Both the position numbers and the translations under genes were made by a program. A stretch of 64,000 nt of DNA, taken from assembly GCF_900104385.1 (NCBI RefSeq), contig NZ_FNJA01000010.1, positions 44,046 to 108,045 of the forward strand, given 5' to 3'. How positions within the stretch are numbered: position 1 is the first letter of the stretch; every line of letters starts with the position of its first letter. The notes under the pieces were generated by a model. That model was not told the origin of the DNA, ran no database searches, and worked only from the letters and a program-made list of their open reading frames with translations. Positions 17,108 to 26,099 of the stretch are shown piece by piece. The stretch comes from Rhodoferax sp. OV413 (GTDB lineage Bacteria; Pseudomonadota; Gammaproteobacteria; Burkholderiales; Burkholderiaceae_C).

Positions 17108-18643
17108 TAAACCACCTACCACCTGCCAGACCTGTGCATAGCCGAGCTGGCGCAGGGTTTGCACCGCGCGCAGGCTGCGCCGGCCGCTGCGGCAGAAGAA
17201 CACCAGCGGCACGGCCGGATCGCCCAGGCAGTCGGCCAGCTGCGGGCCCAGGCGACCCAGCGGCGCATTCCGCACCGCCCGGCCAAAGCGCAGCGGCTGC
17301 GGATCGGCCCGGTGTTCATAGGCCTCGCGCACGTCCACCAGCACGGCCTCGGGGTGGTTGCGCAAAAAGTCATCCAAGCCTGCAGACTGCAGATGCATGG
17401 CCGGGTCGTCGGCCAGCGCCGGACCGTGCCGCGGCGGCAGGCTGTCCGGCATTGGCTGGACTACCTCGGCACGCCAGGCCGCGCCGCACCGGGCAATCCG
17501 CGCACAAGCGGCATCGATGAAAGCAGCATCGGCCATCGCGCCGAACGATAGGCGCACCGCCGACGCTGCCTGCCAGTCCGGCACGCCCATGGCCTGCAGC
17601 ACATAGCTGGGCGCGGCCAGCTGGGCCGAGCAGGCGCTGCCCGCGCTGACGCGCACACCGGCGGCATCCAGCAGATCGACGATCACGCTGCTGGCCACGC
17701 CCGGCACCGAGAAGTTCAGCGTCGTCGGCAAAGCCGTGGCAAACGGTGCATTGAAAACAATATCGGGCCAGGCCGCACGCAGACTCTGCGCCAGTCGCTC
17801 TCTAAACTGTAGCATCTGGGCTGTGCTGCAAAAGCTGTCACCGTCTTCCAGCGCCTGCAATACCGCGCCCAGTGCGGCGATGCCGACCATGTTTTCGGTA
17901 CCCGCGCGCAGGCCAGCCTCCTGGCCACCGCCGGCCAGCAGCGGGGTGAATGGTGCACCGCTGCGCACATACAGCAGGCCTATGCCCTTGGGCGCATACA
18001 GCTTGTGGCCGGAAAACGGCGCGTAGTCGATGCGGGTCTGTGCCAGCTGCAAAGGCAGCTTGCCCAAGGCCTGCACGCAGTCGACCAGCCAGTAGGCCTG
18101 CGGCGCGACGTCATTCAGCACGGCTTCGATGCCCACCAGGTCGGACACCACGCCGGTTTCGTTGTTCGCCGCCATGGTGCATACCAGTGCGGCCTGCGGT
18201 GCCAGCGCGCGCAGCACGGCCAGGTCGTGCCGGCCCTCGGCATCGACCGGCAAGGCACGCAGCTCCAGCTGCAGTCCTAACAACGCATTCCAGTGCGCCA
18301 GGCTCTGCGGCACGGCCTTGTGTTCGGTGGCGCCGTATAGCAGCAGCCGGCCCACGGCCTCGCCGCGCGCCTGCCGCTCCCGCAGCGCGCACAGAGCGGA
18401 CAGCACTGCCGTCTGTATGCCCTCGGTCGCGCCGCTGGTAAACACCACTTGGCCGTCCCCGCTGCCCAGCACCCGGGCCGCGCGGGCACGGACGCTGTCG
18501 ACGATGTGCCGGGCTTGCAGGCCCGTGGTGTGGCTGCTGCTGGGGTTGCCGAACAGCGCCCCCATGGCCTGTTGTGCTGCGGCCAGGGCGGCCGGCAGCA
18601 CCGGGGTGGTGGCATTGCAATCAAGATAGATATCGGTAGTCAT
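17075..18643 (-). CDS. Cysteine desulfurase (NifS/IscS-like) fused to a C-terminal rhodanese domain
   Basis: A 522-aa two-domain protein. Residues 1-390 form a class-V aminotransferase fold: YLDCNATTP at the N-terminus, TEHKA (His108), Asp188, the PLP-binding Lys214 in FSGHKLYAPKG, and a sulfur-acceptor Cys338 in SAGSACSA. Residues about 415-515 form a rhodanese domain with active-site Cys484 in FCRSGRRS. The layout suggests persulfide made at Cys338 is handed to Cys484 within one chain. No Fe-S assembly genes are adjacent. It is divergent from an Lrp/AsnC regulator. Its C-terminus is built from repeat copy B. Confidence 0.9.
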   Translation of the reverse strand: MTTDIYLDCNATTPVLPAALAAAQQAMGALFGNPSSSHTTGLQARHIVDSVRARAARVLGSGDGQVVFTSGATEGIQTAVLSALCALRERQARGEAVGRLLLYGATEHKAVPQSLAHWNALLGLQLELRALPVDAEGRHDLAVLRALAPQAALVCTMAANNETGVVSDLVGIEAVLNDVAPQAYWLVDCVQALGKLPLQLAQTRIDYAPFSGHKLYAPKGIGLLYVRSGAPFTPLLAGGGQEAGLRAGTENMVGIAALGAVLQALEDGDSFCSTAQMLQFRERLAQSLRAAWPDIVFNAPFATALPTTLNFSVPGVASSVIVDLLDAAGVRVSAGSACSAQLAAPSYVLQAMGVPDWQAASAVRLSFGAMADAAFIDAACARIARCGAAWRAEVVQPMPDSLPPRHGPALADDPAMHLQSAGLDDFLRNHPEAVLVDVREAYEHRADPQPLRFGRAVRNAPLGRLGPQLADCLGDPAVPLVFFCRSGRRSLRAVQTLRQLGYAQVWQVVGGLATNSIAASAD

Positions 18644-18744
18644 GGCGATCTATCCTAACCATAGAAGCACGAATAAAGATACCAAAATTCTTGATTAATC
18701 GAATTAAATTAGAATGAATATCTTGCAAATTCATAAAATAGAGC
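18644..18744. promoter_or_regulatory. AT-rich divergent promoter region
   Basis: This 100-bp gap between the desulfurase-rhodanese gene and the Lrp/AsnC gene is much more AT-rich than its surroundings, with elements such as TTGATTAATCGAATTAA and GAATGAATATCTTGCAAATTC. Lrp/AsnC proteins commonly bind such regions and regulate the divergent neighbour and themselves. Exact -35/-10 boxes cannot be fixed by eye. Confidence 0.5.
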
Positions 18745-19233
18745 ATGAATCCACTTGATCGACTGGACTACGCGATTCTGGGTGCGCTACAAGTGGACGG
18801 CAGCTTGTCCGTGGCCGCCTTGGCCGAGCGCGTAGGCCTGTCCAGCACGCCCTGCTGGAAGCGGCTAAAACGCCTGGAAGACGAGGGCTATGTCACCGGC
18901 CGCGTGGCGCTGGTGGACCGGCACAAGGTCGGCCTGCCGGTGACGGTGTTCGTGAGCGTGCGCACCCAACAGCACGACGAAGCCTGGCTCGCCCAGTTTG
19001 CCGCTGCGGCGTCCAGCCTGCCCGAGGTGCAGGAGTTGCACCGCATGAGCGGCGACGTGGACTATCTGCTGAAAGTGGTGACCACCGACATCGGCGGTTA
19101 CGATCGCTTCTACAAAAAACTCATACAGGCCGTGCCCTTGAGCGGCGTGTCCTCCGCCTTTTCCATGGAACAGATCAAATCCACGACGGCACTGCCGCTG
19201 GATCTGGTGTCCTTCGGCGCATCCAAAGTATAG
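18745..19233 (+). CDS. Lrp/AsnC-family transcriptional regulator
   Basis: A 162-aa regulator with an N-terminal winged helix (LDRLDYAILGALQVDG, recognition helix GLSSTPCWKRLKRLEDEGYV) and a C-terminal RAM/ligand-binding domain ending in SGVSSAFSMEQIKSTTALPL. These are the standard Lrp family landmarks, including the STTALPL terminus. Divergent transcription from the desulfurase-rhodanese gene makes that gene the likeliest target, with cysteine or another amino acid as an inferred effector. Confidence 0.94.
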   Translation: MNPLDRLDYAILGALQVDGSLSVAALAERVGLSSTPCWKRLKRLEDEGYVTGRVALVDRHKVGLPVTVFVSVRTQQHDEAWLAQFAAAASSLPEVQELHRMSGDVDYLLKVVTTDIGGYDRFYKKLIQAVPLSGVSSAFSMEQIKSTTALPLDLVSFGASKV

Positions 19234-19279
19234 AAAACGACTTGCGCAGCGGCGCAAATCTTAAAGAAAGATAAAAACT

Positions 19280-20218
19280 ATGGCCATCCAATGGTTCCCC
19301 GGTCACATGCACCTGACCAAGAAAGCCATCACCGAGCGCCTCAAGGAGACCGACGTGGTGATCGAGCTGCTGGACGCCCGCATGCCCGGCTCCAGCGCCA
19401 ACCCCATGCTGGCAGAGCTGATCGGCAGCACGCCCACGCTGAAAATTTTGAATAAGCAGGATATTGCCGACCCGGCGCGCACCGCACTCTGGCTGGACCA
19501 CTACAACGCCCTGCCCGGTACCCGCGCCATCGCCCTGGACGCCAGCGAAACCGCGCCCGCCCAGCGCCTGATCCCCGCCTGCCGCCTGCTGGCACCCTTG
19601 CGCGGCGGCATGGTCAAGCCGATGCGGGTGCTGATCTGCGGCGTGCCCAACGTCGGCAAGTCCACCCTGGTCAACACCTTGAAGGGCAAGCGCGCCGCCA
19701 AGACCGGCGACGAGGCCGGCATCACCAAGCTGGAGCAGCGCATCGTGCTCGCCGACGACTTCTACGCCTACGACACGCCAGGCATGCTCTGGCCGCGAAT
19801 CATCGTCGAGCAAAGCGGCTACCACCTGGCAGCCTGCGGCTCGATAGGCCGGAACGCGTTTGACGAAGAAGAAGTGGCGCTAGAGCTGTTGCTGATCCTG
19901 CAAAAACACTATGCGGGCCAGGTCGAAGAACGTTACAAGCTGGACCCGATTCTGGGCCTGACCGACATTGGTGTACTCACCGAGATCGCCCGCAAACGTG
20001 GTGGCCTGCTGGGCAAGGGCAAGGTCAACCTGCAAAAAGCCGCCGAGATCGTACTGACCGAATTCCGCTCCGCCACCCTGGGCCGGGTCACGCTGGAAAC
20101 CCCCGAAGAATTCGCCGGCTGGCTAGCCGCCGGGCAGGCTGCCGATGCGGCCCGGCAAGCCAAGAAGGATGCGCGGAAGAACAAGAAGCCGCAGGCGCCC
20201 GAAGCCGAATCGGCATAA
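19280..20218 (+). CDS. ylqF: YlqF/RbgA-type circularly permuted GTPase (ribosome biogenesis)
   Basis: A 312-aa GTPase with motifs in permuted order: G4 NKQD near residue 57, then G1 GVPNVGKS near residue 121, then G3 DTPG near residue 169. The start IQWFPGHMHLTKK is diagnostic for YlqF/RbgA, which assists late 50S assembly in Bacillus. The tail is Lys/Ala-rich (KKDARKNKKPQ). It is followed by a strong hairpin terminator shared with the convergent porin gene. Confidence 0.93.
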   Translation: MAIQWFPGHMHLTKKAITERLKETDVVIELLDARMPGSSANPMLAELIGSTPTLKILNKQDIADPARTALWLDHYNALPGTRAIALDASETAPAQRLIPACRLLAPLRGGMVKPMRVLICGVPNVGKSTLVNTLKGKRAAKTGDEAGITKLEQRIVLADDFYAYDTPGMLWPRIIVEQSGYHLAACGSIGRNAFDEEEVALELLLILQKHYAGQVEERYKLDPILGLTDIGVLTEIARKRGGLLGKGKVNLQKAAEIVLTEFRSATLGRVTLETPEEFAGWLAAGQAADAARQAKKDARKNKKPQAPEAESA

Positions 20219-20231
20219 GTCGGCAGACATA

Positions 20232-20266
20232 AAAAAACCCCGCTGTGTTGCCACAGCAGGGTTTTT
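20232..20266. terminator. Bidirectional intrinsic terminator
   Basis: AAAAACCCCGCTGTG pairs with CACAGCAGGGTTTTT around a TTGC loop, with one G·A/C bulge. A-run on one side and T-run on the other make it usable in both directions. It lies between the convergent GTPase and porin genes. Confidence 0.9.
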
Positions 20267-20301
20267 GGTTTTAATCCCAACTGGCTTACGCCAGCGTTGA
20301 A

Positions 20302-21360
20302 TTAGAAGCGGTGTTGCATGCCGATAGCGAACAGATCGTGCTTGATGTCAGCACGGCCAGCCAGCTTGGAGGTATCAGCTTCGTAACCAGCGGTCAGGAA
20401 GGTGCGCTTGGACAAGGTGTACTTGGCACCCAGACCGAGGCCCGTACGCTTGACGTTACCAGCAGTAGCATTGTCCTTAGAACGTGCGAAGCTGGTCGAC
20501 AGGGTCAAAGCCGCGCCAACTGGCACGTCCAAACCGAGTTGGTAGTCGTTTGCGTCAGCATCGGTCAAATTACCAATGTTTTCAGCCTTGCCGTAGGTAG
20601 CCAGAGCCTTCACGACGCCGAAATCATAGGTACCACCCAGACGGGTGTACTTCTTGGCGGTCACAGCACCGGTGGACTTTTCGTTCTGGTAAGCCAGATG
20701 GGCAGCGATCGGGCCATTTGCGTATGCAACGGCAAAGCTCGACACGGAACCAGCACCAACGGTTGCAGTCTTGTTCTCACCCAAGCTGTAGCTAACAGAT
20801 GCCGTCAGGCCGCTGAAAGAAGGCGTTGCGTAGAAAATGGTGTTGCCAGGACGTGGGTTGTAGGCAATGCTACGGAACGTCGAGTTCATTGGCGACAGAG
20901 CCGAATCCCAGATAGCGTCGGAAGCGCCGCTGTAATCATCAAATGGAGTCGTGGTGAAGCCCAGACGGGTTTCACCGAAGCTGCCGGACAGGCCCACATA
21001 GGCTTGACGCGAGAATGCGGTGCTTGCAGCAGGAACAGCAGCGGTAGTAGCCGTTGCAGCAACAGCAGTTGCGCCAAAGGCAGGAGACAGACGAGCAACG
21101 CCGGTATCAATGCTGAAACCTTGTTCCAGCTTGAAGTTGGCTGTCAAACCGCCGCCCAGATCTTCAGAACCGCGCAGGCCCCAACGCGAACCATTCACCA
21201 GACCGCTGTCGATCTTGGTTTGGCGCAGGCTGGTGGTGCCGTTATCGGTCTTGGTGCTGCCGAAATAGACGTCAACAATACCGTACAGAGTCACGGTGGA
21301 TTGAGCCATGGCGGCGCCGGAAGCGGCGAGTACTGCCAAGGCGATCAGGGATTTTTTCAT
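20302..21360 (-). CDS. Outer-membrane porin (Omp32-like, Gram-negative porin family)
   Basis: A 352-aa trimeric-type porin with signal peptide MKKSLIALAVLAASGAAMA, then QSTVTLYGIVDVYFG, the first strand typical of betaproteobacterial porins. [25 protein letters not shown] is the conserved early region, and the C-terminus ends in HRF with terminal Phe for BAM insertion. It is a general diffusion channel, probably anion-selective as in Comamonas Omp32 (by family). Confidence 0.93.
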   Translation of the reverse strand: MKKSLIALAVLAASGAAMAQSTVTLYGIVDVYFGSTKTDNGTTSLRQTKIDSGLVNGSRWGLRGSEDLGGGLTANFKLEQGFSIDTGVARLSPAFGATAVAATATTAAVPAASTAFSRQAYVGLSGSFGETRLGFTTTPFDDYSGASDAIWDSALSPMNSTFRSIAYNPRPGNTIFYATPSFSGLTASVSYSLGENKTATVGAGSVSSFAVAYANGPIAAHLAYQNEKSTGAVTAKKYTRLGGTYDFGVVKALATYGKAENIGNLTDADANDYQLGLDVPVGAALTLSTSFARSKDNATAGNVKRTGLGLGAKYTLSKRTFLTAGYEADTSKLAGRADIKHDLFAIGMQHRF

Positions 21361-21714
21361 TCAAATTCTCCAAAGATTGAAAGTTGCCGGGTACACAGCC
21401 GGGCTGCTACCGCGACGCCACTCCTTGTTTCAGAAGCTGAAGCGATTACAACAGACGTGTTCGGACAATCGCGTGACTAATGGGGGAAAAAAGTTCCCTT
21501 TGTGGGCTTTAAACAACGCAATCTTTACATCGTCTCCAGAGGCGCAAAGGGTTTTCCCTTTACAAAAAAGTCGCAGAAGCGACTTTTGCCTTTAACTTAC
21601 CCGGCACCATACAAAGCACGTGAACCCGATGGTAAAAACCGCTGGTTCGCGGGAACGGTAAATGCGGCCTTGCTTGGATAACTAGGGGCTTTTGTGAATA
21701 ACTTTGGAGAACAT
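21361..21714. promoter_or_regulatory. Divergent porin intergenic region with three hairpins
   Basis: This 354-bp gap between two divergent porin genes holds three inverted repeats: GGGAA/TTCCC (21484-21498), AAAGGG-TTTT-CCCTTT (21546-21561), and AAAAGTCGC-AGAA-GCGACTTTT (21566-21587). The last resembles an intrinsic terminator usable in either direction, which would be odd in a purely divergent promoter region and hints at a short non-coding transcript. I see no ORF I would defend. Confidence 0.45.
21566..21587. terminator. Terminator-like hairpin between divergent porins
   Basis: A perfect 9-bp stem AAAAGTCGC/GCGACTTTT with AGAA loop. No annotated gene ends here on either strand, so it may terminate a small RNA or act in a porin 5' leader. 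Confidence 0.55.
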
Positions 21715-22983
21715 ATGACAAGAATGACTTTGGTAGCGGCCGCAGTGCTGGGCTGCATGGCTACGGCAGCCATGGCGCAAGAAACTCCCACCAGCAGCGT
21801 CACGCTGTATGGACTGGCCGACGTCGGCTTCAACCATGTCTCGGGACTAAAGCAAGGATCTGTAACCCAGCTCGCCAGCGGCATCATGGAAGGTTCGCGT
21901 TGGGGCCTCAAAGGCAGTGAAGATTTGGGCGGTGGCCTGAAAGCTATCTTCACACTGGAAAACCGTTTTGAAATCGACAACGGCTCTGTCTCCAATACAC
22001 CAGCCTCCGGAACGCAGTTGCCCGACCGTGCATCGGTAGCCACCCAGATGGGCTTACCCGCACAATTGCAACCTTTGGTCACAGGCGCAGATGCTGTCAT
22101 TGGTTCACGCATCGGCGTAAACCATGTGGACAAAAATCTGTTTGACCGCCAAGCCTATGTAGGCCTAATCACGCCAGTAGGCGCAATTACGGCAGGCCGC
22201 CAGTACACACCAGGCTACTTGGCGTCAGCCAGCTTTGACTCGATGAAAACCGAGTCCAGCCTGGCCTTGGGCCAACTGGTGTCGGTTCCCGCCTCATTCA
22301 CCATCCGTGTCAGCAATTCGTTGCAATATGCCATCAAAACGGGTGGCCTGACGGCTACCGCCATGTACGCCTTGGGCGAAGTAGCGGGCAATAACTCCGC
22401 CAAACGTTTACTGGGTGCCATGACCACATACAAAGGCGAAGGCTTTGGCGTAGGGGTGGGCTACAACACGCAGAAAAATGAGTTGGGCCAGAAATCGCTG
22501 ACCAATGCGATTTTGGGCGCCTCGGCTGATCTAGGCCCAGGCACCTTGAGCACGATGTTCGCCACCATCAAGGACGACCATCCGGCCGACCTGTCCACGA
22601 TTGCGGCTGCCCTCATGGCATCCAATTCGGCAGTTACCTTGGGCCAGGCCACTGCGGTGCAAAATGCCTTTATCAACACATTCAAACAGCATTCCAACCT
22701 GTTCCACATCGGATACCGCATGACCATGGGCCCGCACACGACGACGGTGGCCTACAACACCATGAACGACAAAACGGCAGCCAATGCCGACCGCTCGTCT
22801 TACGGCGTGGCCTACACCTACGCATTGTCCAAGCGTACCGACCTGAATGCAGTGCTGACCCGCTTCAACAACAAGAACACCTCGCAAATCGCCCCCGGCG
22901 GCAACGGCTTCCTGGGTGGTGTCACCGCCTCTGCAGGTACGGACTCGACCAACGTAGCCTTTGGTATTCGCCACCGCTTCTGA
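21715..22983 (+). CDS. Outer-membrane porin (Gram-negative porin family), second copy
   Basis: A 422-aa porin starting at the ATG at 21715, which follows GGAGA. A GTG at 21694 is also in frame, but the shorter start gives a standard signal peptide ending ATAAMA. The mature start [20 protein letters not shown], the motif [19 protein letters not shown] and terminal RHRF are family marks. It is about 70 residues longer than the neighbouring porin because of longer loops. A terminator follows the stop. Confidence 0.93.
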   Translation: MTRMTLVAAAVLGCMATAAMAQETPTSSVTLYGLADVGFNHVSGLKQGSVTQLASGIMEGSRWGLKGSEDLGGGLKAIFTLENRFEIDNGSVSNTPASGTQLPDRASVATQMGLPAQLQPLVTGADAVIGSRIGVNHVDKNLFDRQAYVGLITPVGAITAGRQYTPGYLASASFDSMKTESSLALGQLVSVPASFTIRVSNSLQYAIKTGGLTATAMYALGEVAGNNSAKRLLGAMTTYKGEGFGVGVGYNTQKNELGQKSLTNAILGASADLGPGTLSTMFATIKDDHPADLSTIAAALMASNSAVTLGQATAVQNAFINTFKQHSNLFHIGYRMTMGPHTTTVAYNTMNDKTAANADRSSYGVAYTYALSKRTDLNAVLTRFNNKNTSQIAPGGNGFLGGVTASAGTDSTNVAFGIRHRF

Positions 22984-23010
22984 GACCGCGGCCCCTGTGG
23001 CCGGCCCTGC

Positions 23011-23040
23011 AAAAGTCCTCCCTCGCGGAGGACTTTTTTT
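23011..23040 (+). terminator. Intrinsic terminator after second porin gene
   Basis: AAAAGTCCTCC pairs with GGAGGACTTTT around a CTCGC loop, followed by T residues; strong Rho-independent terminator. Confidence 0.92.
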
Positions 23041-23104
23041 GCCCGAACCCCATGCCGATGATGTGCTTTACAGTGGATGCTTGTCCCTACATGGCCCTAT
23101 CCGC

Positions 23105-23749
23105 ATGCAGCTACCCGCCCTGCCCTCTGTCGACCAAGTCTGCCGCACCGCTGACTCGGCGCTACGCACACTGTTCACCATCCCCCATGCCAGCCGTAGC
23201 TGCCCCACCGTTCCCGAAGGAACGACTGAGCTCAGCGCCGCCGAGAAAGCCCATGCCGGCGCGCTGATGCGGGTCAACCATGTGGGCGAAGTGTGCGCGC
23301 AGGCGCTGTACACCGCGCAAGCTTTGGTCACAAAAAGCCCCGCCCTGCGCCGCCATTTTGAACATGCGGCGGCCGAGGAAACCGACCACCTGGCCTGGAC
23401 GCGGCAACGCCTGGACGAACTGGGCGCGCGGCCCAGTCTGTTGAATCCGCTGTGGTACGCCGGCGCGTTTGGCCTGGGCGCCATCGCGGGTCAGCTGGGT
23501 GGTGACCGCTGGAGCCTGGGCTTTGTGGTGGAAACTGAGAACCAAGTGGCGGCCCACCTGCAAAGCCATCTGGACGGTTTGCCCGCCAGCGACCACGCAT
23601 CCAAGGCCATCGTGGTGCAAATGAAAGACGACGAGGAGCGCCACGCCCAGCAGGCCCAGCAAGCCGGGGCGCTGGACTTACCCGCCCCGGTCAAAACCCT
23701 GATGACCCTGGCCGCCAAGGTGATGACAACCGTGGCGCACCGGATTTAG
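23105..23749 (+). CDS. coq7: Coq7-type 3-demethoxyubiquinol hydroxylase
   Basis: A 214-aa di-iron carboxylate monooxygenase of late ubiquinone biosynthesis. Iron ligands are recognisable in [27 protein letters not shown], the second-half Glu of [13 protein letters not shown] and [12 protein letters not shown]. The ATG at 23105 ([12 protein letters not shown]) gives the normal family length; upstream in-frame sequence runs into the porin terminator. It ends 4 bp inside the convergent OsmC-like gene. Confidence 0.93.
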   Translation: MQLPALPSVDQVCRTADSALRTLFTIPHASRSCPTVPEGTTELSAAEKAHAGALMRVNHVGEVCAQALYTAQALVTKSPALRRHFEHAAAEETDHLAWTRQRLDELGARPSLLNPLWYAGAFGLGAIAGQLGGDRWSLGFVVETENQVAAHLQSHLDGLPASDHASKAIVVQMKDDEERHAQQAQQAGALDLPAPVKTLMTLAAKVMTTVAHRI

Positions 23750-24198
23750 GCGATCTCGACCAAATCAAAGCTGGTGGTGATCTCGGCCGTCTTGCCCAGC
23801 ATGATGGTGGCCGAGCAGTATTTGTCGTGGCTCATGGCAATCGCCCGCTCCACCGCGGTTGCCGGAATACCTTTGCCGGTCACGGTGAAGTGCATATTGA
23901 TCTTGGTAAACACCTTGGGATCGACCTCGGCGCGGTCTGCCGCCAGCTTGACCGAACAGCCGCGCACATCGTGGCGGCCGCGCTTCAGGATCAGCACCAC
24001 GTCATAGGCAGTGCAGCCACCGGTGCCGGCCAACAAGGTTTCCATGGGGCGTGGCGCCAGGTTCTGGCCGCCGTTTTCCGGCTTGGCGCTGTCGGGCGCG
24101 CCGTCCATGGTCAAAGTGTGGCCGCTGCCGGTTTCGGCAACAAAACCCATGCCGGAGCGGGTACCCGCTGCGCCGGTCCAACTGACTGTGCATTCCAT
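23746..24198 (-). CDS. OsmC/Ohr-superfamily protein (YhfA-like)
   Basis: A 150-aa protein with the two conserved superfamily cysteines, in [14 protein letters not shown] and [11 protein letters not shown]. The N-terminus and spacing resemble the YhfA/OsmC-like subgroup more than Ohr. Superfamily members reduce organic peroxides using the paired cysteines; YhfA-type function is less clear. It overlaps the coq7 stop by 4 bp on the opposite strand. Confidence 0.9.
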   Translation of the reverse strand: MECTVSWTGAAGTRSGMGFVAETGSGHTLTMDGAPDSAKPENGGQNLAPRPMETLLAGTGGCTAYDVVLILKRGRHDVRGCSVKLAADRAEVDPKVFTKINMHFTVTGKGIPATAVERAIAMSHDKYCSATIMLGKTAEITTSFDLVEIA

Positions 24199-24309
24199 TG
24201 GTGTCTTTCAGTAACAAAACCAGATTGTCTGGTGCAGCCTGGATTTTGCCCTTGGGCGCCAACTTCTTCACGATTTTTGCAACACCTAACTTGCTGCAAC
24301 GCAACATCT

Positions 24310-24431
24310 CTAAGGGAAAACGACTAGAATTGACCCATCGCAACAGAGTTTCTTTGTTGCACCGCTTGTCTCCTCCACCCTCTGAAAAGGTGGATTTAAG
24401 CCCCGAGTCTTACGACTCGGGGCTTTTTTTA
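24310..24431 (+). ncRNA. Candidate small RNA ending at the terminator before ilvA
   Basis: The 298-bp gap between the OsmC-like gene and ilvA holds a possible -10 box (TAGAAT, about 24325-24330), a C/T-rich segment TCTCCTCCACCC resembling anti-Shine-Dalgarno sRNA motifs, a short hairpin around CCACC-CTCTGAAAA-GGTGG, and a strong terminator. No plausible protein is encoded. The exact 5' end is unknown, and it could instead be an ilvA leader with an attenuator. Confidence 0.4.
24398..24430 (+). terminator. Strong intrinsic terminator/attenuator upstream of ilvA
   Basis: AAGCCCCGAGTC pairs with GACTCGGGGCTT around a TTAC-type loop, followed by TTTTTT. It lies about 65 bp before the ilvA start, so ilvA needs its own promoter downstream of it or readthrough. 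Confidence 0.92.
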
Positions 24432-24496
24432 TGCTTTTTTACGTCTGCGCAAGCGGTATGGGCCGTCCCCTTATCATCGACGACCGAGGAGAACCC

Positions 24497-26092
24497 ATGA
24501 CGACCGCATCCGCCAAGCCCGCCAAAGCCCCCAAGGCACCCCAGCCGCTGACCCCCGCCGACTATCTGAAGAAGATTCTCACCGCCCGCGTCTACGACGT
24601 GGCGATTGAAACCGCGCTGGAACCCGCGCGCAATCTCGGCATCCGCCTGGGCAATACCGTGCTACTCAAGCGCGAAGACACCCAGCCGGTGTTCAGCTTC
24701 AAGCTGCGCGGCGCCTACAACAAGATGGCGCACCTGACACCGCAGCAGCTGAAAAAGGGCGTGATCTGCGCCTCGGCCGGCAACCACGCCCAGGGCGTAG
24801 CCATGAGCGCACGCAAGCTCGGCACCCGCGCAGTCATCGTCATGCCCACCACCACGCCCCAGGTCAAAGTGGACGCAGTGGCTGCACTGGGCGGCGAAGT
24901 GGTGCTGTTCGGCGAGAGCTATACCGACGCCTACAACCATTCGCTGCAGCTGCAGAAAAAGCAGGGCCTGACCTTCGTCCACCCCTTTGACGATCCAGAC
25001 GTGATCGCCGGCCAGGGCACGATTGCGATGGAAATCCTGCGCCAGCTCCAGGGCCTGGGCTCGCAGAAGCTGGATGCGGTGTTCGTCGCCATCGGCGGCG
25101 GGGGTCTGATCTCCGGCGTGGCCAACTACATCAAGGCGGTGCGGCCCGAGATCAAGGTGATCGGCGTGCAAACCAATGATTCCGACGCCATGCTGCAGTC
25201 GGTGAACTCCAGGAAGCGCGTCACCCTGGCCGATGTCGGCCTGTTCGCCGACGGCACGGCCGTCAAGCTGGTGGGCGAAGAAACCTTCCGCGTGGCCCGG
25301 CATCTGGTGGACGAATACATCACCGTCGACACCGATGCCGTCTGCGCCGCCATCAAGGACGTGTTCGTCGACACCCGCAGCATCGTCGAACCCTCCGGCG
25401 CCATGGCCGTGGCCGCGGTCAAGCAGTACGTGGCCAAGCACAAGAAAAAGGGCGAAACCTATGCCGCCATCCTGTGCGGCGCGAACATGAATTTCGACCG
25501 CCTGCGCTTCGTTGCCGAGCGCGCCGAGGTCGGCGAGGAGCGCGAAGCCCTGTTTGCCGTCACCATCCCCGAAGAGCGCGGCAGCTTCAAGCGCTTCTGC
25601 GAAACCATTGGCCAGCTGCCCGGCGGCCCGCGCAACGTCACCGAGTTCAACTACCGCATCAGCGATGCAGCCAAGGCCCATGTATTCGTCGGCCTGACCA
25701 CCACCGCCAAGGGCGAATCGCAAAAGATCGCCGCCAACTTCAGCAAGCACGGCTTCAAGGCGCTGGACCTGACGCACGACGACCTGGCCAAAGAACACAT
25801 CCGCTACATGGTCGGCGGCCATTCCAGCCTGGCGCACGACGAACGTCTGCTGCGCTTCATCTTCCCCGAGCGCCCCGGCGCTCTGATGAAGTTCCTGACC
25901 CTGATGCGCCCCGGCTGGAACATCAGCCTGTTCCACTACCGCAACCAGGGCGCCGACTACGGCCGCATTCTGGTCGGCGTGCAGGTGCCGAAGTCCGACG
26001 AAAAAGCCTTCGCCAAGTTCCTGGACACGCTGGACTACCCGTATGTGGAAGAAACGCTGAACCCCGCCTACCGCCTGTTCCTGCAGAGCTAG
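24497..26092 (+). CDS. ilvA: Biosynthetic threonine ammonia-lyase (threonine dehydratase)
   Basis: A 531-aa PLP enzyme making 2-oxobutanoate from threonine for isoleucine synthesis. The PLP lysine sits in FSFKLRGAYNKM; the phosphate-binding glycine loop reads AIGGGGLISGV. Two C-terminal ACT-like regulatory domains (from about residue 350; TIPEERGSFKRF and FIFPERPGALMKF) mark the allosteric long form inhibited by isoleucine. The ATG at 24497 has a strong GAGGAGAA site. cobS follows with 7 bp spacing. Confidence 0.95.
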   Translation: MTTASAKPAKAPKAPQPLTPADYLKKILTARVYDVAIETALEPARNLGIRLGNTVLLKREDTQPVFSFKLRGAYNKMAHLTPQQLKKGVICASAGNHAQGVAMSARKLGTRAVIVMPTTTPQVKVDAVAALGGEVVLFGESYTDAYNHSLQLQKKQGLTFVHPFDDPDVIAGQGTIAMEILRQLQGLGSQKLDAVFVAIGGGGLISGVANYIKAVRPEIKVIGVQTNDSDAMLQSVNSRKRVTLADVGLFADGTAVKLVGEETFRVARHLVDEYITVDTDAVCAAIKDVFVDTRSIVEPSGAMAVAAVKQYVAKHKKKGETYAAILCGANMNFDRLRFVAERAEVGEEREALFAVTIPEERGSFKRFCETIGQLPGGPRNVTEFNYRISDAAKAHVFVGLTTTAKGESQKIAANFSKHGFKALDLTHDDLAKEHIRYMVGGHSSLAHDERLLRFIFPERPGALMKFLTLMRPGWNISLFHYRNQGADYGRILVGVQVPKSDEKAFAKFLDTLDYPYVEETLNPAYRLFLQS

Positions 26093-26099
26093 TGCGCGC

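Noticed and set aside
24198..24500. 100-codon plus-strand ORF before ilvA
   Set aside because: It runs through the terminator hairpin and has no family-like sequence; the gap looks non-coding.
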